Positions 23,331 through 33,214 of a stretch of 64,000 nucleotides of DNA are shown here, in pieces. Source of the DNA: an uncultured Prevotellaceae bacterium (lineage in GTDB: Bacteria; Bacteroidota; Bacteroidia; Bacteroidales; Bacteroidaceae); assembly GCA_902776475.1 (NCBI GenBank), contig CACYQD010000011.1:1-64000 (forward strand), in the 5' to 3' direction. Numbering within the stretch: the stretch's first letter is position 1; every line of letters begins with the position of its first letter. A program made the position numbers and the translations under genes. The notes under the pieces are model-generated. The model was not told where the DNA came from. It did not search any database and worked only from the letters and a program-made list of their open reading frames with translations.

Positions 23331-25190
23331 TCATTCCGTCACATCAATATCAAGAATGAGGTTCACGATGGCCATGATATCGGAGACGTTGATCGATTTA
23401 TCTCCATTCATGTCTGCAGCCTCAATATTATTGACATTCATGCTGCCTAAGATGTGATTGACTATCAACATGATATCAGAAACGTTGACTACACCATCCC
23501 TGTTGACATCACCTTTAATGATTGGTTTAGGAGTATAACCGAACATCTCGTCCAACCAAGCAAGGCGGCCGACAATCCACTCTTGCACTCTTTCGGGAGA
23601 ATCCGTATAACCTTCCTTGACACAAGGCAGGACGCCTTTTGTCGTTGTCTTTGCTCTCCACTTCCGATAGTGCCAGGTAACGACATCACCTTCATTGTAG
23701 GTAACAGTATCGCTGTATACCTTGTAATTGTTCCAGCCAGACCAATTGTTGACATGTTCCCAGTTTTCGCTGATGATTTCTTCGGATATACATGGACTGT
23801 TAGGCCATTTTATCCACTCTTCAGCGAATATATCATCATCAATACGACCTAACCAATCATATAAGAGCGACATGATATTCTCAGTGTCGAAAATATGGTT
23901 GTCGCGCAGTTGTGCATAATGGGCAAGCACATCATCCCAATAATAAGATTTGAGCCACACGAACGGGTGATAAGTCATGGCGATGTTACCGCGATAGCTG
24001 CATACATTAGGTGGATAGATAAAGCGGCCGTAATTTTCCTGTCCAAATGTGCAATCAAGGTCATAAGGATTGACAAACCATTTTTGGCCATCCCATGTTG
24101 CCCATTGCCAGTTGCCGAACATTCCATCATAGTTGTTGGTCATGATGGTGAAGAGCCAATAGTCAATCAAACCCGGGACATCAAATCTTTTCTCGGTTTC
24201 CTCACGCATTTGGGCTGCCCCGACTTTAGCTTTGTACAAATCATACATCTGATTATAATAATCACCGAGTTGAACGATATAGCTCTTCGTCTTGGCTGTA
24301 ATCTCCTTATCCTTTTTCACTTTCTCTGTATCATCCGGGAGATTGTAAAATGCAGAGGTCTCGTCCATCAATTCCCCCCTTTCGTCTTTATCGTACTCCT
24401 CTCCGTTCATCAAATACATCTTTTTGGGGTTGCGAATTTCACAATAATACCACTTGACACTGCCTGCAAACAACGCAGGGCGGGTCGTCTCGCCATCAAT
24501 ATGTATCATCTCAGGAACATCCTTTATCAGATTCATATTCTTGCGATGTTTCTTCAGCTGCCAGGAGAAAAGTCCCAAATAATTGCCATTCAGATAGACG
24601 GCCACAGGAAAGCCATCGGGATGGCAAAGGGCTTTCTCGTCAAATTTCTTGTGCTGAACCCCTGAACGGCTCCAAGCTCGACCTTTAAAACCGCCTCTGT
24701 CGGCTATCACCTGGTCGTACAACTTGTAGCATACGACAGCAAGGCCACGAAACCGATCGTAATAATATGCCTTGAAATGGAAACCATCTTGAGTTACCCA
24801 ATCTCCAAAATTGATTTCAGGTGTCTTATCCCCGACCCATTCGTCTTCGCAGAAATCCGCTTCGAAATTACGTTTAGGATAACCTAAGGAACTATTGCCT
24901 TGCGCATCAAGAATAATCCGTTTCTTGAAATAGTTTCCATTGCCATCATAAAACTCAAACCAAGCTTTAACGGGATGTTTTTTGTATCTTGGCATTTTGT
25001 TAACACCTGTAATGTTAGCATATGCACATCGAGGTTCTGTGATGGATATCTCCACGCTGTCACTCCAGTTGCGTGTTACGCCCTCTTCATACCCCAAACT
25101 TGTAATTTTATCCATGAAAGCGGTCTGACCATTTGAGTTGACGGACCAGATCATGGATGCAAACAGAAAATAGCCAAAGAAATGTCTCAT
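23331..25190 (-). CDS. secreted CotH-kinase-family protein with C-terminal dockerin-like domain
   Basis: This 619-aa protein starts at ATG 25190, where a signal peptide begins (MRHFFGYFLFASMIWSVNSNGQ); an upstream Met would bury it. The CotH kinase fold is shown by WSRSGVQHKK, VAVYLNGNYLGLFSW, NNYDGMFGNWQ and the metal-binding DLDCTFGQENYG. The last about 60 residues form a type I dockerin-like pair of EF-hand motifs (GDVNRDGVVNVSDIMLIVNHIL, DMNGDKSINVSDIMAIVNLIL). CotH proteins phosphorylate surface proteins in some bacteria; the substrate here is unknown. Confidence 0.85.
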   Translation of the reverse strand: MRHFFGYFLFASMIWSVNSNGQTAFMDKITSLGYEEGVTRNWSDSVEISITEPRCAYANITGVNKMPRYKKHPVKAWFEFYDGNGNYFKKRIILDAQGNSSLGYPKRNFEADFCEDEWVGDKTPEINFGDWVTQDGFHFKAYYYDRFRGLAVVCYKLYDQVIADRGGFKGRAWSRSGVQHKKFDEKALCHPDGFPVAVYLNGNYLGLFSWQLKKHRKNMNLIKDVPEMIHIDGETTRPALFAGSVKWYYCEIRNPKKMYLMNGEEYDKDERGELMDETSAFYNLPDDTEKVKKDKEITAKTKSYIVQLGDYYNQMYDLYKAKVGAAQMREETEKRFDVPGLIDYWLFTIMTNNYDGMFGNWQWATWDGQKWFVNPYDLDCTFGQENYGRFIYPPNVCSYRGNIAMTYHPFVWLKSYYWDDVLAHYAQLRDNHIFDTENIMSLLYDWLGRIDDDIFAEEWIKWPNSPCISEEIISENWEHVNNWSGWNNYKVYSDTVTYNEGDVVTWHYRKWRAKTTTKGVLPCVKEGYTDSPERVQEWIVGRLAWLDEMFGYTPKPIIKGDVNRDGVVNVSDIMLIVNHILGSMNVNNIEAADMNGDKSINVSDIMAIVNLILDIDVTE

Positions 25191-25431
25191 ATTTACGTGT
25201 TTTTGACAATATACATACATCCATACCATTCTCTTCATGTGAAAAACAAAAAAGCAGGTGTGGTGTTTCTTGACACGATTTTCTGCTTTATCGCTTCATG
25301 AAGCACATATCATATGCAAAAATAGTAAAAAAAATGGAAAATGGAAGGAGTTCACGCAAATATTTAGATCATATCGCGCTCAATTGTTTAGACTGTAACT
25401 GTCTAAGCGACAGTATCTCCACTGCAGATGT

Positions 25432-26358
25432 CTATGGCCTGTGTGCAAGCCGCCATTGACGGATGTCCTTGATCAAATCTCGGGTGAATTCATCGGCGCC
25501 TGTGGCATTAAGATGAAATCCATCCATGAAATACTCATCATGATGCACATATTTCGGATCGTTGGTGTAATCCAGCAAACAAAGATTGCGAGCCTTGCAG
25601 ATATCTTTGATGGGTTGTATGGCCAAAGTATCCTGACCATACCACATGGGAGAAGCGACAAAGAACACCTCCGCATCTTTCGTCTGTTCCATGAATTTGT
25701 CCCAATATTGAAATTTCAAGGAGTCGTATTCATAGCCTTTCCTTGAATCGTAGGGAATGAAGTTCTTCCGCTTTTTCATGGGATTCATTTTCTTCTGAAC
25801 AGGCCGGAACCCCTTTATCCCGGAATCGGCAGACCTGTGTGAAAGAAAGACTATCAGGTTTTGGAGAAAAGAAGAATTATTTCTATATATCCTGCTTGTC
25901 ATCTTATACCGTTCTTTGGGATCTACGCTCCAGAAAATGCTGTCGATGCCAGGTTTGCCATAATAATATTTCAAGCGAGACAGATACTTGTCATTATCAT
26001 GACCATCATGGAAATCATAAGCCGGTGTGATCTCATAGATAATGGTCTTGGGGTTATACCTCTCCTTCAACAGCAGAAGTCTTCCATAGGCCAGAATGAT
26101 GCCGCATCCCTCCTCTCCACAATTGTAACAAGATTGGCCTAAGGAATCTGAAATCATCTGGGCATTGTAATGGAACTCAGCTCTGGATGACCCAAAGACC
26201 AAAATATCATCCGTGCATTTTTCGCAGATAAATGTGTTACGCCCCACTCCCCCGATATCAATTTTGCTGATGACGGAGTCCATGGCGACACCCCAAAGCT
26301 GATCGGCAAGTGCTACGATAAGGAAGAAAAGAACTATCTTGCAAATAAACTTTCCCAT
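25432..26358 (-). CDS. SGNH-like partner of the MBOAT acyltransferase
   Basis: This 308-aa protein has one N-terminal membrane segment (FICKIVLFFLIVALADQLWG) and an extracytoplasmic SGNH-hydrolase-like domain: nucleophile motif FGSSRAEFH (about residue 55) and C-terminal DGFHLNATGADEF supplying Asp/His. It starts three bases after the MBOAT gene stop. Such pairs (DltB/DltD- or AlgI/AlgX-like) move acyl groups across the membrane onto cell-surface polymers. It is the last gene of the minus-strand cluster. Confidence 0.75.
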   Translation of the reverse strand: MGKFICKIVLFFLIVALADQLWGVAMDSVISKIDIGGVGRNTFICEKCTDDILVFGSSRAEFHYNAQMISDSLGQSCYNCGEEGCGIILAYGRLLLLKERYNPKTIIYEITPAYDFHDGHDNDKYLSRLKYYYGKPGIDSIFWSVDPKERYKMTSRIYRNNSSFLQNLIVFLSHRSADSGIKGFRPVQKKMNPMKKRKNFIPYDSRKGYEYDSLKFQYWDKFMEQTKDAEVFFVASPMWYGQDTLAIQPIKDICKARNLCLLDYTNDPKYVHHDEYFMDGFHLNATGADEFTRDLIKDIRQWRLAHRP

Positions 26359-26361
26359 GAT

Positions 26362-27780
26362 TCAGAAATTTGCGTAAATAAACTGGTCGGCACCAAAAAC
26401 ACCCGTCGCCAATATGAGGATCATGACACCTACATAAGCAGACCATCTCACAATCCTTTTGGGGTGATTCATTAGAAGAAAGCGTGAGGGGAAGAACTCA
26501 TCTCTCAAGTCTTTCACCAAAAGCAAGAGAATTCCCATCAATGAGAAGGGGAATGTGGGGTTGGACAGGTCTATATATACCGAGAAGGACAGCGTCGGGT
26601 CAAAAATCCGCCCTACAACACCGCAGGCGTCTGACAAGGTCGGCATCCGGAAAAAGATCCACGCGAAATTGACCAGCAGGAATGTAATGATGATCTTGAT
26701 GGTCTTGCCTGTTGGACCATACTTGCATTTCTGCTGTCCCAGCATCTTCTCCACGATTTGGAATACCCCATGCATGCACCCCCAAATGACGAAAGTCCAA
26801 TTGGCACCATGCCAGATGCCACTCACAAGGAACGTGACAAAGATGTTCCAGTAATTGCGCCATTTCGCGCATCGGCTTCCACCCAATGGGATGTACACAT
26901 AATCCTTCAGCCATGTGGAGAGCGAGATATGCCACCGCCGCCAGAAATCCGTGACACTGACGGCGAAATAAGGACGCCGGAAATTCTCTGTCAGTTCGAA
27001 ACCAAGCACCTTGCCCACACCTATGGCCATCAGGGAATAGCCTGAGAAATCAGCGTAGATCTGGATGGTGTAAAACACACTTGCCACGAAGCACGTCATG
27101 CCTGTATAGTGCATGTAATTAGGAAGCACGATATCTACGAACAAAGACAAGCGGTCGGCCACAACCACCTTGGCAAACATGCCCCATAGTATCATCTTCA
27201 ATCCCTCGACAGCTTTGCCGTAATCAAAATATGGGCGCAAGCGCTTCAATTGTGGTATGACCAGCGACGCCTTGTTGATGGGACCCGACAAGATACTGGG
27301 AAAGAAAGAGACGAAAAGCGCATAAATAAGGAAATCGTGCTCAGCTTCCTGCTTACGGTAATAGACATCCCATAGATAACCAAGAGCCTGGAAAGTGAAG
27401 AAAGAGATACCGATGGGTATTGCCCAGTTGAGTCCAGACAGATGGGTTTCCCAGCCACCCCAGGCCAAGATTTCACTCAGATTATCGTTGATGAAATTGA
27501 AATACTTGAAGAAGGTCAGCGGTGCCAAAGCCAACAACACGCCAACCACCAGAACCATTTTCCGTCGTTTTGTCCTCTCTACCGCTAAAGCCGCGAGATA
27601 AGTGACCGTCGTCACTCCCAACAGGATAAGAGCATAAACCGGTTTCCACTGTATGTATAACAGATAGCTGACCAACAGCAGATACAGGTTCCTCACCTTC
27701 CTGTATTGAGCCGGAATCACATAATACAGCAGGAAAATGGCGGGAAACAGTACTATGAAATTGAATGAGTTGAAAATCAT
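26362..27780 (-). CDS. MBOAT-family membrane O-acyltransferase
   Basis: This 472-aa multi-spanning protein has the MBOAT/AlgI core: SVTDFWRRWHISLSTWLKDYVYIPLGGSR and the catalytic-His motif FLVSGIWHGANWTFVIWG. About ten membrane helices span the length. It should take an acyl group from a cytoplasmic donor and pass it outward, with the adjacent SGNH protein finishing transfer to a polysaccharide. Its gene lies in the surface-glycan cluster, 49 bp after an acyltransferase-3 gene. Confidence 0.92.
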   Translation of the reverse strand: MIFNSFNFIVLFPAIFLLYYVIPAQYRKVRNLYLLLVSYLLYIQWKPVYALILLGVTTVTYLAALAVERTKRRKMVLVVGVLLALAPLTFFKYFNFINDNLSEILAWGGWETHLSGLNWAIPIGISFFTFQALGYLWDVYYRKQEAEHDFLIYALFVSFFPSILSGPINKASLVIPQLKRLRPYFDYGKAVEGLKMILWGMFAKVVVADRLSLFVDIVLPNYMHYTGMTCFVASVFYTIQIYADFSGYSLMAIGVGKVLGFELTENFRRPYFAVSVTDFWRRWHISLSTWLKDYVYIPLGGSRCAKWRNYWNIFVTFLVSGIWHGANWTFVIWGCMHGVFQIVEKMLGQQKCKYGPTGKTIKIIITFLLVNFAWIFFRMPTLSDACGVVGRIFDPTLSFSVYIDLSNPTFPFSLMGILLLLVKDLRDEFFPSRFLLMNHPKRIVRWSAYVGVMILILATGVFGADQFIYANF

Positions 27781-27829
27781 CTTTCCTTATTCTTTTATGT
27801 CAGGCCATGTAACTGACCCGAAACGTAAA

Positions 27830-28795
27830 TCAACTGTGGGACAGGCCGAAGACCCATCTGGTGAAACGCATGCGGTAGCACAACCAAGTCATGAGCGAGC
27901 AGAAAGCCAGCATATACACGAATTTTATCCCGTAATAACCTGACAGGGGCAGATGCTGGGTGATGCCAAACGACATGTCCATCGCGTGGAAACACAAGAA
28001 CACCAAGGTGTTGACACCGATCCAAGCCAAAGCCGGGCAGGCCCATGTCTTTGACAAGCCCTTGGACAGCACGTAAATGATGGCTGTGGCTCCACATGCA
28101 CCGACCACATCAACCGGATAGAGACCATAGCAGCACCGCGCCATGATCACCCAGGAGCAGGCAATGCCCACCAACCAGCACACGACACCCACAACAACGG
28201 CATATTTGCTCACAGCATGTTCCCTCACCCAATGGCCGATGAGATAGAACATCATGGCAGAAGCACCAGTTGTGATGCCCAAAGGGATGAATATGACATA
28301 ATAATGGACAAGTGTCGCCACAATGGCAATGATGGCGGCATAGAGTTGCGGGCGACGGGTATGGCAGGCCAAGAGGTTGTAAAACAACTTGCACCAGAAC
28401 AACGACACCAGAAACCATACCGGACCGATATAAGTCAAGTCTCCCTTGATCATGGCCGTCTGCCCTGCCGACCCACATCCCCAGAAAATTCCCTTCAAGA
28501 AGAAGAAGGTGTTATGAAAGTCCTTCTCCAAGCCCAGCAAAGTCTTTGCCGCATAAGCCCCAGAAAGGACAAGTCCTGTGAAAAGATAAGGAATGACCAG
28601 CCGTTTGAAATCCTTGGCCGCCGCCTCTGCAATGTTGGGCTTGGGTCTGAAGAAATACCCCCCAATCAAGAAAAACAACGGCATGTGGTAGGAATAGACA
28701 AAGGTGGAAATAATGGCAGGTGTTCTCAGATGACCTACGATCACCGACATGATGCCGATGGCCTTCATAATGTCTATGGCTACATTCCTCTTCAT
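27830..28795 (-). CDS. acyltransferase-3 family membrane protein (copy 1)
   Basis: This 321-aa protein begins with the acyl_transf_3 signature (AIDIMKAIGIMSVIVGHL, SYHMPLFFLIGGYFF) and has about ten membrane helices. Members acetylate cell-surface sugars. Its start overlaps the next upstream gene's stop by four bases, so the two are coupled. It is a paralogue of the following gene with similar length and N terminus. Confidence 0.87.
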   Translation of the reverse strand: MKRNVAIDIMKAIGIMSVIVGHLRTPAIISTFVYSYHMPLFFLIGGYFFRPKPNIAEAAAKDFKRLVIPYLFTGLVLSGAYAAKTLLGLEKDFHNTFFFLKGIFWGCGSAGQTAMIKGDLTYIGPVWFLVSLFWCKLFYNLLACHTRRPQLYAAIIAIVATLVHYYVIFIPLGITTGASAMMFYLIGHWVREHAVSKYAVVVGVVCWLVGIACSWVIMARCCYGLYPVDVVGACGATAIIYVLSKGLSKTWACPALAWIGVNTLVFLCFHAMDMSFGITQHLPLSGYYGIKFVYMLAFCSLMTWLCYRMRFTRWVFGLSHS

Positions 28796-29757
28796 CGCCT
28801 TTTCTCAAACAATGATAGTTTCCACATCACAAATGCAGCCAACAAGGTTGTGCTCATGAAAGCGCCAAACTCAATCAGGAAATTGAGGACAGGCAGATAG
28901 GGCAGATCACGAAGGCCTAGATGGAACTGGCAAATAAGGAAATAACCCACCTGATGGCCGCAGAGCAGATAGAGCGTCTGGCGGCCCAGCCAACCGCCCT
29001 TGACATGCGCCATCCTCAGCGCATCGATGAACAACAGCGTGGCTATCACACTCGCAGGTATCCGGAGACCATAACCATAGTTGCACTTGGCCAAGTCCAT
29101 CGCACCAAAAAAATGCGCACTCAACAGCCAAAACAACAAGAAGCAGACTTTGTAAACGGGTTTCAGTTCACCAAACTTTCTCAGCAGGTCATGGGTGCGA
29201 ATGAGATCGCCAATCCAGATATAGACCACAGCCGCCATGCCCGACTGGAGGCACAACGGCAACTGCCACACCTTATAAGAGAGGATGGCAGCGAATAACA
29301 AAACCCAAACGCACACGGCACGATAAGGTTCCCGCATACGGTTACGCAGGAAGGAATAGGTGATGACAGCCCAAAACAGTCCAAGGAGAAACCACATAGG
29401 ACCTATGAAATGCCCTTTACAGCCAGGACATTTCCCTCCATAAAAAGCGGTCTTGACACATTTCCACAGATCTTCCAAAAAGTCTGCTCCTTTGATCGAA
29501 GTAGCCACAAGACTGATGGCAAGAAGGATGCAACATGTTATCAGATAAGGCCGCAGATAATTGACCGCACAGCGGACGACACTTTTCCGAAGGGTCAGTT
29601 GCTTGAGGAAAAAGCCCGAGATGATGAAGAACAACGGCATGTGGAAGGAATAGATGAGCGATCCCGCCAAATGGCCTTTCCAATGGCAATGGCCGATGAC
29701 CACCAAGATCATGGCGAGTCCCTTGGCCGCATCTATGTATTCTATCCGCTTACCCAT
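28792..29757 (-). CDS. acyltransferase-3 family membrane protein (copy 2)
   Basis: This 321-aa protein has the same family signature (YIDAAKGLAMILVVIGHC, SFHMPLFFIISGFFL) and overlaps neighbours on both sides (4 bp downstream, 8 bp upstream). Side-by-side paralogues suggest two acylation positions on one polymer or a recent duplication followed by divergence. Confidence 0.87.
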   Translation of the reverse strand: MGKRIEYIDAAKGLAMILVVIGHCHWKGHLAGSLIYSFHMPLFFIISGFFLKQLTLRKSVVRCAVNYLRPYLITCCILLAISLVATSIKGADFLEDLWKCVKTAFYGGKCPGCKGHFIGPMWFLLGLFWAVITYSFLRNRMREPYRAVCVWVLLFAAILSYKVWQLPLCLQSGMAAVVYIWIGDLIRTHDLLRKFGELKPVYKVCFLLFWLLSAHFFGAMDLAKCNYGYGLRIPASVIATLLFIDALRMAHVKGGWLGRQTLYLLCGHQVGYFLICQFHLGLRDLPYLPVLNFLIEFGAFMSTTLLAAFVMWKLSLFEKRR

Positions 29758-31018
29758 GCTTGAGATTTTTCCTCAACACCATCCAAGTGATGCCCAAGAG
29801 CAACAGCAAAGCGGGCATAACGGGCATGTTGAGTCTGTTCCAGGCACTCTGTGCTCCAACAACCGAGACAAAGATATTCGAAGAGATGATCATCCAAAGG
29901 AATACCCCCCAACCGTTCACCTCACGCCTCTTCCACCATTTGTAAGCCACGACACAAAGATAGACCAACAGGAAAAGGATGATGGTACCCAAATTGACCC
30001 CTATCAGTCCGACACTGTAGGCCATCGGTTCGATGGCCATGAAAGCGAAGGTCTTCTCCGCATCCTGCATCCTGCCCAGCAAAGCCTTCACCTGAAGGTC
30101 GCGGTGCATGGCGTTGGAAGCATTGACCCCCTGGCTGATGGCATGGAAAGAGAAGGTCTTGAACACCACAGGAATCTCTTTCCAAATCTCTTCCTCTGTC
30201 GCCTCTCTTGACTCTTGCTGCCGCTGAATCATATATTCCCTGAAATCCTTGTCGTTGATGGCTTTGGGATCCATGATGCCATACTGCCGGGCAATGAAAT
30301 ACTGATTGACCACCCCGACACGCGAAGGAGAGAAAATACCATGTTGCCGGTTGAACAGCCAGCAATACGACAAGAGCAAAGCCCCGACGGCCACCATGCC
30401 CGCCAATGCCCATGCCGCCAGACGGCGACAGGCCTTTTGTCTCATCATGACAAGCGCCACCACCCCTACGACTGGAAGCACATAGAGGAAAGAGGGACGG
30501 ATGAAGGTCAGAAGCAGAACCCAAAGGACCAATACCAACACCCACCGCAGAGACTTGTCCTGAACCACCCGCATGGCGGAATAGAGCATGAACACCATCA
30601 TGGAGACAGAGAGCGACTCCGTCAGCAAAGCCTGATTCCAACTGTTGATGCCAGGAAACAAAGCGTAGAACAAAGTGAGATAGAATGCCCATCGCTCACT
30701 GTCCACCAAGGAGGATGCCAACCGGTAGAAACAATGGATGCTACAAGCAAACACCAAGGTCTGCAGAATCACAACGGCCCACAAAACCGCCTTTCCAGAA
30801 AATACGCTCTGTACGAGGCCCAAAAACACGGGATAGACCGGCGTGCGGCTTCCTGGCAATTCGCCCGACATGAGATCTTTCCACGCATTGAAATAAGATG
30901 CCGAGTCAGGGTATTTGTAATAGCCAATGAGCAGGAAAACCAACAGGCTATAGGCAATAAACAGCACATAGATGGTCGATAGCTTCTCCAACCTGTGCTT
31001 CTTGGTTTCTGTTGTCAT
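29750..31018 (-). CDS. GT-C-fold (ArnT/PMT-like) membrane glycosyltransferase
   Basis: This 422-aa protein from ATG 31018 has about ten membrane helices. A periplasmic loop after the first helix contains YKYPDSASYFNAWKDL and SRTPVYPVFLGL, as in GT39/GT83-like enzymes that use lipid-linked sugars. An upstream frame extension to 31120 overlaps the preceding gene by 71 bp and lacks family character, so it is not used. Specific family and sugar are uncertain. Confidence 0.7.
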   Translation of the reverse strand: MTTETKKHRLEKLSTIYVLFIAYSLLVFLLIGYYKYPDSASYFNAWKDLMSGELPGSRTPVYPVFLGLVQSVFSGKAVLWAVVILQTLVFACSIHCFYRLASSLVDSERWAFYLTLFYALFPGINSWNQALLTESLSVSMMVFMLYSAMRVVQDKSLRWVLVLVLWVLLLTFIRPSFLYVLPVVGVVALVMMRQKACRRLAAWALAGMVAVGALLLSYCWLFNRQHGIFSPSRVGVVNQYFIARQYGIMDPKAINDKDFREYMIQRQQESREATEEEIWKEIPVVFKTFSFHAISQGVNASNAMHRDLQVKALLGRMQDAEKTFAFMAIEPMAYSVGLIGVNLGTIILFLLVYLCVVAYKWWKRREVNGWGVFLWMIISSNIFVSVVGAQSAWNRLNMPVMPALLLLLGITWMVLRKNLKHG

Positions 31019-31049
31019 CTGTCCAATGTGTATTATCCTCAAAAACGGG

Positions 31050-32624
31050 CTATGACTGTTTGGTCTCGTGGTATTCCTCCTCAGTATTGACAGCCCATAT
31101 CGAGGATTTGTCCTTGCCACCGCTCACCATCAGATCAACGGTTTCCATCGCTGTCAGCATGGAATGGTCCATGTTGTTATAGCGATGCTGTCCGTTGCGC
31201 CCGATGCAATAGAGGTTCTCTATGGAGTCAAGGTAGGCGATGACCTTGTCCAATTCATAATACGTGCCGAAATAGGAGGGATAGGCTTTCTTGATCTTCA
31301 CCTGGGTGCTGTCGATCACGTCCTCCACGTCGATGATACCGATATGAGCCAGTTCACGGATGGCCATGTCGATGAAGGCCTGCTTGTCCATGGTCCACAT
31401 CTCATCGCCCTCAGTGCAGAAATACTCCAAACCGATCCACATCGTGTTCTTGTAGTCACTGAGCAGATAAGGAGACCAGTTGTTGAACACCTGCAGACGG
31501 CCGATCTTCACATCGCGCTCCTGAATGTAAATCCAGGTGTCGGGCACACGGTGGTCATAGGTGCGGATCTTGGTCTCGTTCTTGATTTTCAACTTTTTCA
31601 CCAACAAACCCACGGTGATGAAATCACGGTAAGGCAACTGGCTGGCAATGCGCGACACATCAGCGGGAACCTCTTTTCCCTGGATGGCAGCCACGAGGTC
31701 CTTGATGGGCATCGAGGAGAGGAGGTAGTCGCATGGGAGGGTTTGCTCACTGCCGTCAGGAGCTTCCACCACAACACTCTGTACGCGGTTGTTCTCCACG
31801 TTGACACGTTTGACAGCGGCGTTCTTCCTGACCTCGCCACCCTTCGACACAATGTCGTCGGCCACGCACTCCCAAAGCTGTCCCGGGCCATACTTGGGAT
31901 AGACAAATGACTCAATGAGCGAGGTTTCCACCTTGTCGGCAGACTTCTTGCCAAATTTCTTGGTCAACATGTCCTTGAGGACGGCGATGATGGAAAGGCC
32001 CTTCACGCGCTGCGAGCCCCAGTCGGCACCCAACTTCGAGGGATGGATACCCCATACCTTCTCGGTATAGTCCTCAAAAAACATGCTGTAGAGAGGCTTG
32101 CCAAACCGGTTGATATAGAAATTCTCCAGAGAGGTCTCTTTCCGCTTATTGACAGAAGCCCAAAGGAAGCCGCATCCAGCCTTGATGGTGCGCACCAGTC
32201 CCATATTGGTGAACGTGTTGAGCTTGAGCGAGATGGGATAATCAAAGAATTTCCTCAGGAAGAAAATCCTCGACACGCGTTCCCTGACCAGCATCACCCG
32301 GTCGGTCTTCTCCGGGTCAGGACCGTCTTTCGCAAACTCCTTTTTCTTGTCGAGGAGAATGTCGTCTGTGGAAGGGGATCCCTGAAGAGGCATGATCTTG
32401 TTCCAGAAATCATTCACCCGCTGGCTCTTGCTGAAGAAGCGATGCCCACCGATGTCCATCCTGTTGCCTTTATAATTGACCGTCTGAGAGATACCTCCGA
32501 TGACGTCCGACTGCTCGCATACCAGAGGATGGATTTCAGAATCCTCCAGCAGCTGATAAGCGGCGGTTAATCCTGCGGGACCTGCGCCTACGATGACAGC
32601 CGTTTTCTTGTCTTTGTTCGTCAT
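31050..32624 (-). CDS. FAD-dependent oxidoreductase (amine-oxidase / UDP-galactopyranose-mutase-like)
   Basis: This 524-aa protein has the N-terminal FAD-binding Rossmann motif [16 protein letters not shown], then VIGGISQT and GGHRFFSKS, and a C-terminal FAD-contact segment ([29 protein letters not shown]). Proteins of this type lie beside GtrA and glycosyltransferase genes in many polysaccharide clusters. Reaction is not known; sugar ring or redox modification of a lipid-linked precursor is inference. It overlaps the upstream gtrA-like stop by four bases. Confidence 0.83.
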   Translation of the reverse strand: MTNKDKKTAVIVGAGPAGLTAAYQLLEDSEIHPLVCEQSDVIGGISQTVNYKGNRMDIGGHRFFSKSQRVNDFWNKIMPLQGSPSTDDILLDKKKEFAKDGPDPEKTDRVMLVRERVSRIFFLRKFFDYPISLKLNTFTNMGLVRTIKAGCGFLWASVNKRKETSLENFYINRFGKPLYSMFFEDYTEKVWGIHPSKLGADWGSQRVKGLSIIAVLKDMLTKKFGKKSADKVETSLIESFVYPKYGPGQLWECVADDIVSKGGEVRKNAAVKRVNVENNRVQSVVVEAPDGSEQTLPCDYLLSSMPIKDLVAAIQGKEVPADVSRIASQLPYRDFITVGLLVKKLKIKNETKIRTYDHRVPDTWIYIQERDVKIGRLQVFNNWSPYLLSDYKNTMWIGLEYFCTEGDEMWTMDKQAFIDMAIRELAHIGIIDVEDVIDSTQVKIKKAYPSYFGTYYELDKVIAYLDSIENLYCIGRNGQHRYNNMDHSMLTAMETVDLMVSGGKDKSSIWAVNTEEEYHETKQS

Positions 32625-33046
32625 GATGCTTTGTTTTTGAATAAAATAAACTTACGGGCGAAGAAATTCCATAGCATGACCACTGCCGCCACGATTATCT
32701 TCGACACCATGTAGTGGAGTCCCACCTTCTCGGTCAACAGGAACAGGAAGAGGTTATTGAGTCCAAGGCCTATCACACCGATGATGGAATAAATGATGAA
32801 CTCTGCCCACTTGTTGGACAGTTTGGAGTGTCTGAATATCCAGTACGTGCTGAGGACATAATTCACGACCAAGCCGGCCAGGAAAGAAAGTGTGGCCGAC
32901 AAGAGGTAATGGAGTCCCACGAACTCTGTCAAAATATACAACAATCCCCAATCAACCAAGAATGCCACGCCACCTACCACAACATAACGTATCAATTGGA
33001 TAAGCAGGTTGTTGGTGTCCTGGGTCACTAATTCTGATAACTTCAT
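32621..33046 (-). CDS. GtrA-family membrane protein
   Basis: This 141-aa protein from ATG 33046 has four membrane helices in the GtrA pattern ([36 protein letters not shown], and a basic tail [10 protein letters not shown]). GtrA proteins are thought to flip undecaprenyl-phosphate sugars for surface-glycan glucosylation. It is the first gene of the minus-strand cluster, with a TATCTTTG box at 33099-33106. Confidence 0.88.
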   Translation of the reverse strand: MKLSELVTQDTNNLLIQLIRYVVVGGVAFLVDWGLLYILTEFVGLHYLLSATLSFLAGLVVNYVLSTYWIFRHSKLSNKWAEFIIYSIIGVIGLGLNNLFLFLLTEKVGLHYMVSKIIVAAVVMLWNFFARKFILFKNKAS

Positions 33047-33098
33047 GTTTTCCAGTTTATCACGCTTAAAGAAACGTGGCAAGACGCTATTTGATTGG

Positions 33099-33106
33099 CA
33101 AAGATA
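33099..33106 (-). promoter_or_regulatory. -7 box of surface-glycan minus operon
   Basis: TATCTTTG on the minus strand, 52 bases before the GtrA ATG. It is back-to-back with the plus-strand box at 33170. Confidence 0.55.
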
Positions 33107-33169
33107 GGAAAAAAAACTGGAACAGAATAGAAATCATCCGAATTATTCAGTGTATCCCTTTTTTTTTTG

Positions 33170-33177
33170 TAATTTTG
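33170..33177 (+). promoter_or_regulatory. -7 box of the 33215 acyltransferase
   Basis: TAATTTTG follows a ten-T tract, 37 bases before ATG 33215. No clear -33 box is seen. The T tract could vary in length. Confidence 0.5.
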
Positions 33178-33214
33178 CAGCCGCTCAATAAAAAATAATG
33201 AATTATCAAATCTG

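Noticed and set aside
23331-25190. Spore coat protein CotH
   Set aside because: The CotH kinase fold is widespread outside spore formers; signal peptide and dockerin-like tail point to a secreted surface protein.
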